A stretch of DNA of 64,000 bases from NCBI GenBank assembly GCA_016617785.1, contig JADILM010000006.1, positions 186,001 through 250,000 of the forward strand, given 5' to 3'. Below are positions 61,713 to 64,000 of this stretch, one piece after another. Under the pieces are notes generated by a model. The model did not search any database, had not been told where the DNA came from, and worked only from the letters and a program-made list of their open reading frames with translations. Position numbers and translations under genes: made by a program. The DNA comes from Sporobolomyces roseus. Its lineage: Eukaryota > Basidiomycota > Microbotryomycetes > Sporidiobolales > Sporidiobolaceae. The first letter of the stretch is position 1. Every line of letters begins with the position of its first letter.

Positions 61713-64000
61713 ATGCCAGTCGAAGAACCAGCAAGTGAATCGAGATCTAGTTCTCGAGCTAGTTCAATCAGATCGACTTCTTCCTCTCCCAAACAACCCA
61801 CTAAATCTACTCAAGAACCTCTCAAGAGTGATCAAGTACCAGCAGCTCGACCAGGACCCATCTCACGTCTAATCTCTTCTTCTGCTCGATTACCTTCACA
61901 CTTATCCTCTCACTCCTCCTTTTCTTCCCCTCCAACTCGACGACAAAGACCAGATCGACAAGCATCGACCACTTCATCTTCCCGAATCTCATTCGAACGA
62001 GAAGGGAGACCCCCTCATCCTCGCAATTCTAGTTCGACAACTTCAACTCGTCGAAAACCTCGACCTAAAAATGTCGCTGGACCTACAACCGAGCAATCTT
62101 ACATTGCTGGAGGTTCATCAGGAGGAGGAGGTTTACAGAATTCCATGTTCAAGCGAATGGATTCTACTCAAGGAGGAGGATCTGCGTTCAATGGAGGAGG
62201 AGGAGGAAGTACCGCTTCAGGAGCGAGTCAAACTGGAGGGGATGAGAAACCTTTATGGGCGATGGGAGGAGTGTTCCCAACGAAAGATCGACGCAAATCG
62301 AGTGTCGCGAAAGATTGGGCGAAATCGAGGGAGAAGGAGAGGAGGGAATTAAAGAGACAAGAAAAGAGATCGAGGAGGAAAGGGCCGGAGAGAATGGATT
62401 CTGCTATCACTGAACATAGTAGCACGGTCGGAGGCGAAGGAGATGGAGGCTTGCCGAGTGATACGATCGTCGAACAGGAAGATCCGTTCGATAGGTACAA
62501 CGGCGAGGAAGCGAGAGGGAGCGGGGAGGAGACAGATGAGAGTGCGAACGCTCAGAGTGACAACAGTGGGATGTCGAGAGGTGGAAGTACAGTAGGACAC
62601 CCGGTCAAACGTCAAGATCACGAAGACAGCGCAAACGAGATTGAATCGAACGCCGTCGCCGAAGAATCCGAAACGGCTTCAGAACTCGCTCGAAGGAGAT
62701 CACCCGGAGAATCAACACTCGCCGAACAAGAACAAAAGAAACATGATGACGAGTACGACGAGAAAGTGGATCGAGGAAGAGATCAGGTCGAACAGGATAG
62801 CAAGAAAGGAGGAAAGACCCCTCGATCAGGTAGGAATGGAGGAGAAGACTTCGATGAGGATAGTTGGTCAGTAGGGAGCGGAGATACAGGAGCAGATAGC
62901 GACACTCCTCAAGTCGGAGGTCAACTCAATCAGAACAAGGAGGATTGGCAAGACGACATGACTCCCGATGGACCTCCAGTTCGAAACGCTTGGGGAACAA
63001 TTCGTTATGCTTTGAGGGAACCCATGGCAGAGTTCCTCGGGACTCTCATGCTCGTTGTCCTCGGTATCGGAGGTAAGTCTTCGGGTTTCTTTGTCTCTCA
63101 CAAACGATAAGCTGACTTGAGCATTCTTTTTTTCCTCTCAGCTGATTGTCAAGTGAAGATCTCCGGAGCTACTGTATGTCCTCACTCATCTGCTCGGATC
63201 CTATGACTCAAATTGAGCTCTCTGTTTCTTCGAATACAGGCTGGAGATTATTCGAGTCAGAACTGGACTTGGGGATTCGCTGTGATGATTAGTGTCTATG
63301 TCGCAGGTGGTATCTCGTGAGTTAATGTCTCGCTTCATTAGCTATCGCTAGCATCTGATGAATCGAGCATCCTCCTCACAGTGGAGGACACACGAATCCA
63401 GCAGTAACGATTTCTCTCGCTATTTTCCGTGGTTTCCCTTGGAAGGTGAGCTTGATCACGAGTACGCTCAATTCTGCGACAGTACTAATGCTCTCTCCTT
63501 GCAGATGGTACCTCGCTACGTCATCGCTCAAAGTTCGTTTTCATTCCTCCCCTTCTTTCGAAATCCATCGTCTCATTTTTTGACCCTTCTCGCAGTCCTC
63601 GGAGCTTTCGTTGGAGCTCTCATGGTGTATGGCAACTATAAACGAGCTATTCACGACTACGATCCGAATCAACTTATTCACGCCCAAGCCGATCCTCCTC
63701 TCAACGCTTCTGCAACTCTCTTCTTCACTGCACCTGCGACTCAAGTCGGAACTACTCCTCTCGGTTTCGCACAGTGAGCCCTTGTATGTTACGTAATACT
63801 GGCGTACGTGATGACTGACTGTCCTTCATCGATTCTAGGGAAGTACTCGCAGGAGGAATCCTCATGATTGCGGTTTTAGCTCTGGGAGACGAGGTAAGTC
63901 TCCTTTTCGATTCTCACTCACCTTGGTCGAATCTCACGCGACGCTTCTCTGTCAGAACAATGCCCCTCCCGGAGCTGGACTCGGAGCTATCGTTCTGGGA
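61713..64000 (+). CDS. Aquaglyceroporin / MIP channel, 5' part (runs off the window)
   Basis: Eight exons are visible in phase: 61713-63072, 63142-63173, 63240-63316, 63382-63445, 63505-63532, 63596-63773, 63839-63893 and 63956 onwards. The first about 420 residues are a Ser/Gly/Arg/Glu-rich cytoplasmic extension (SSSRASSIRSTSSSPK, REKERRELKRQEKRSRRKG). The MIP channel begins at REPMAEFLGTLMLVVLGIGG, followed by SQNWTWGFAVMISVYVAGGI and the first NPA motif in GGHTNPAVTISLAIFR. Further on are VLGAFVGALMVYGNYKRAIH, ILMIAVLALGDENNAPPGAG. The family conducts water and glycerol; a long N-terminal regulatory region is typical of Fps1-like channels in osmotic control. The C-terminal half with the second NPA box is outside the window. 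Confidence 0.88.

Overview
This is an intron-rich fungal nuclear genome window. Almost every gene is split by short introns (about 45-90 nt, GT...AG). Single-copy fungal genes such as SKN7, MRP51, MCP1, an SLM-type PH protein, SRP40/Nopp140 and a MOZ-like MYST acetyltransferase are present. Exon density, CT-rich leaders and gene content suggest a basidiomycete yeast, probably Pucciniomycotina/Microbotryomycetes; the clade is an inference. Gene models were built by hand from splice signals and reading-phase arithmetic, so exact exon ends are predictions.

Layout. 0-2.7 kb: the 3' end of a FAR1-like gene, a ubiquitin E2 gene (minus) and a small hydrophilic-protein gene. 3.7-9.1 kb: three tandem FAR1/WRKY-GCM1-like double-finger genes (block A, plus). 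9.5-15.3 kb: a small gene, MRP51 (minus) and a secreted-ectodomain/TM/SH3 protein. 15.7-19.7 kb: two double-finger genes plus a relic of a third, all minus (block B). 19.7-41.5 kb: MCP1, a cyclin, a five-finger C2H2 factor, an EFM3-like methyltransferase, a four-TM protein, a large unknown membrane protein, a double-PHD MYST acetyltransferase and an SLM1-like BAR/PH protein. 41.9-47.3 kb: three more family loci (block C), one a pseudogene. 47.5-64 kb: a mucin-like multipass protein, SRP40, SKN7, two single-finger FAR1-like genes, a coiled-coil protein, a free methionine-R-sulfoxide reductase, a repeat-rich intergenic element and the start of an aquaglyceroporin.

The outstanding feature is the FAR1-like family: seven complete genes, one partial gene at the left edge, one pseudogene and one relic within 47 kb. 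A typical member has an N-terminal C-C-H-C finger (ending HSC or HTC), an acidic linker, a PPARD motif, a C-C-H-H finger (ending HNH) and a conserved C-terminal helical module. No transposase core is visible. Three sub-types (a, b, c) recur in the same order and spacing in blocks A and B, and a-b recurs in block C, so the family spread by segmental duplication, one copy inverted. Five of the b/c genes share a promoter motif, AAGTCCG-N7-CCGCGG, about 90 bp before the ATG.

The conserved genes between the blocks look like ordinary housekeeping and signalling genes: osmotic/oxidative response (SKN7, aquaglyceroporin, methionine sulfoxide reductase), chromatin and transcription (MYST, cyclin, C2H2), translation (MRP51, EFM3-like) and membrane lipid signalling (SLM-like).
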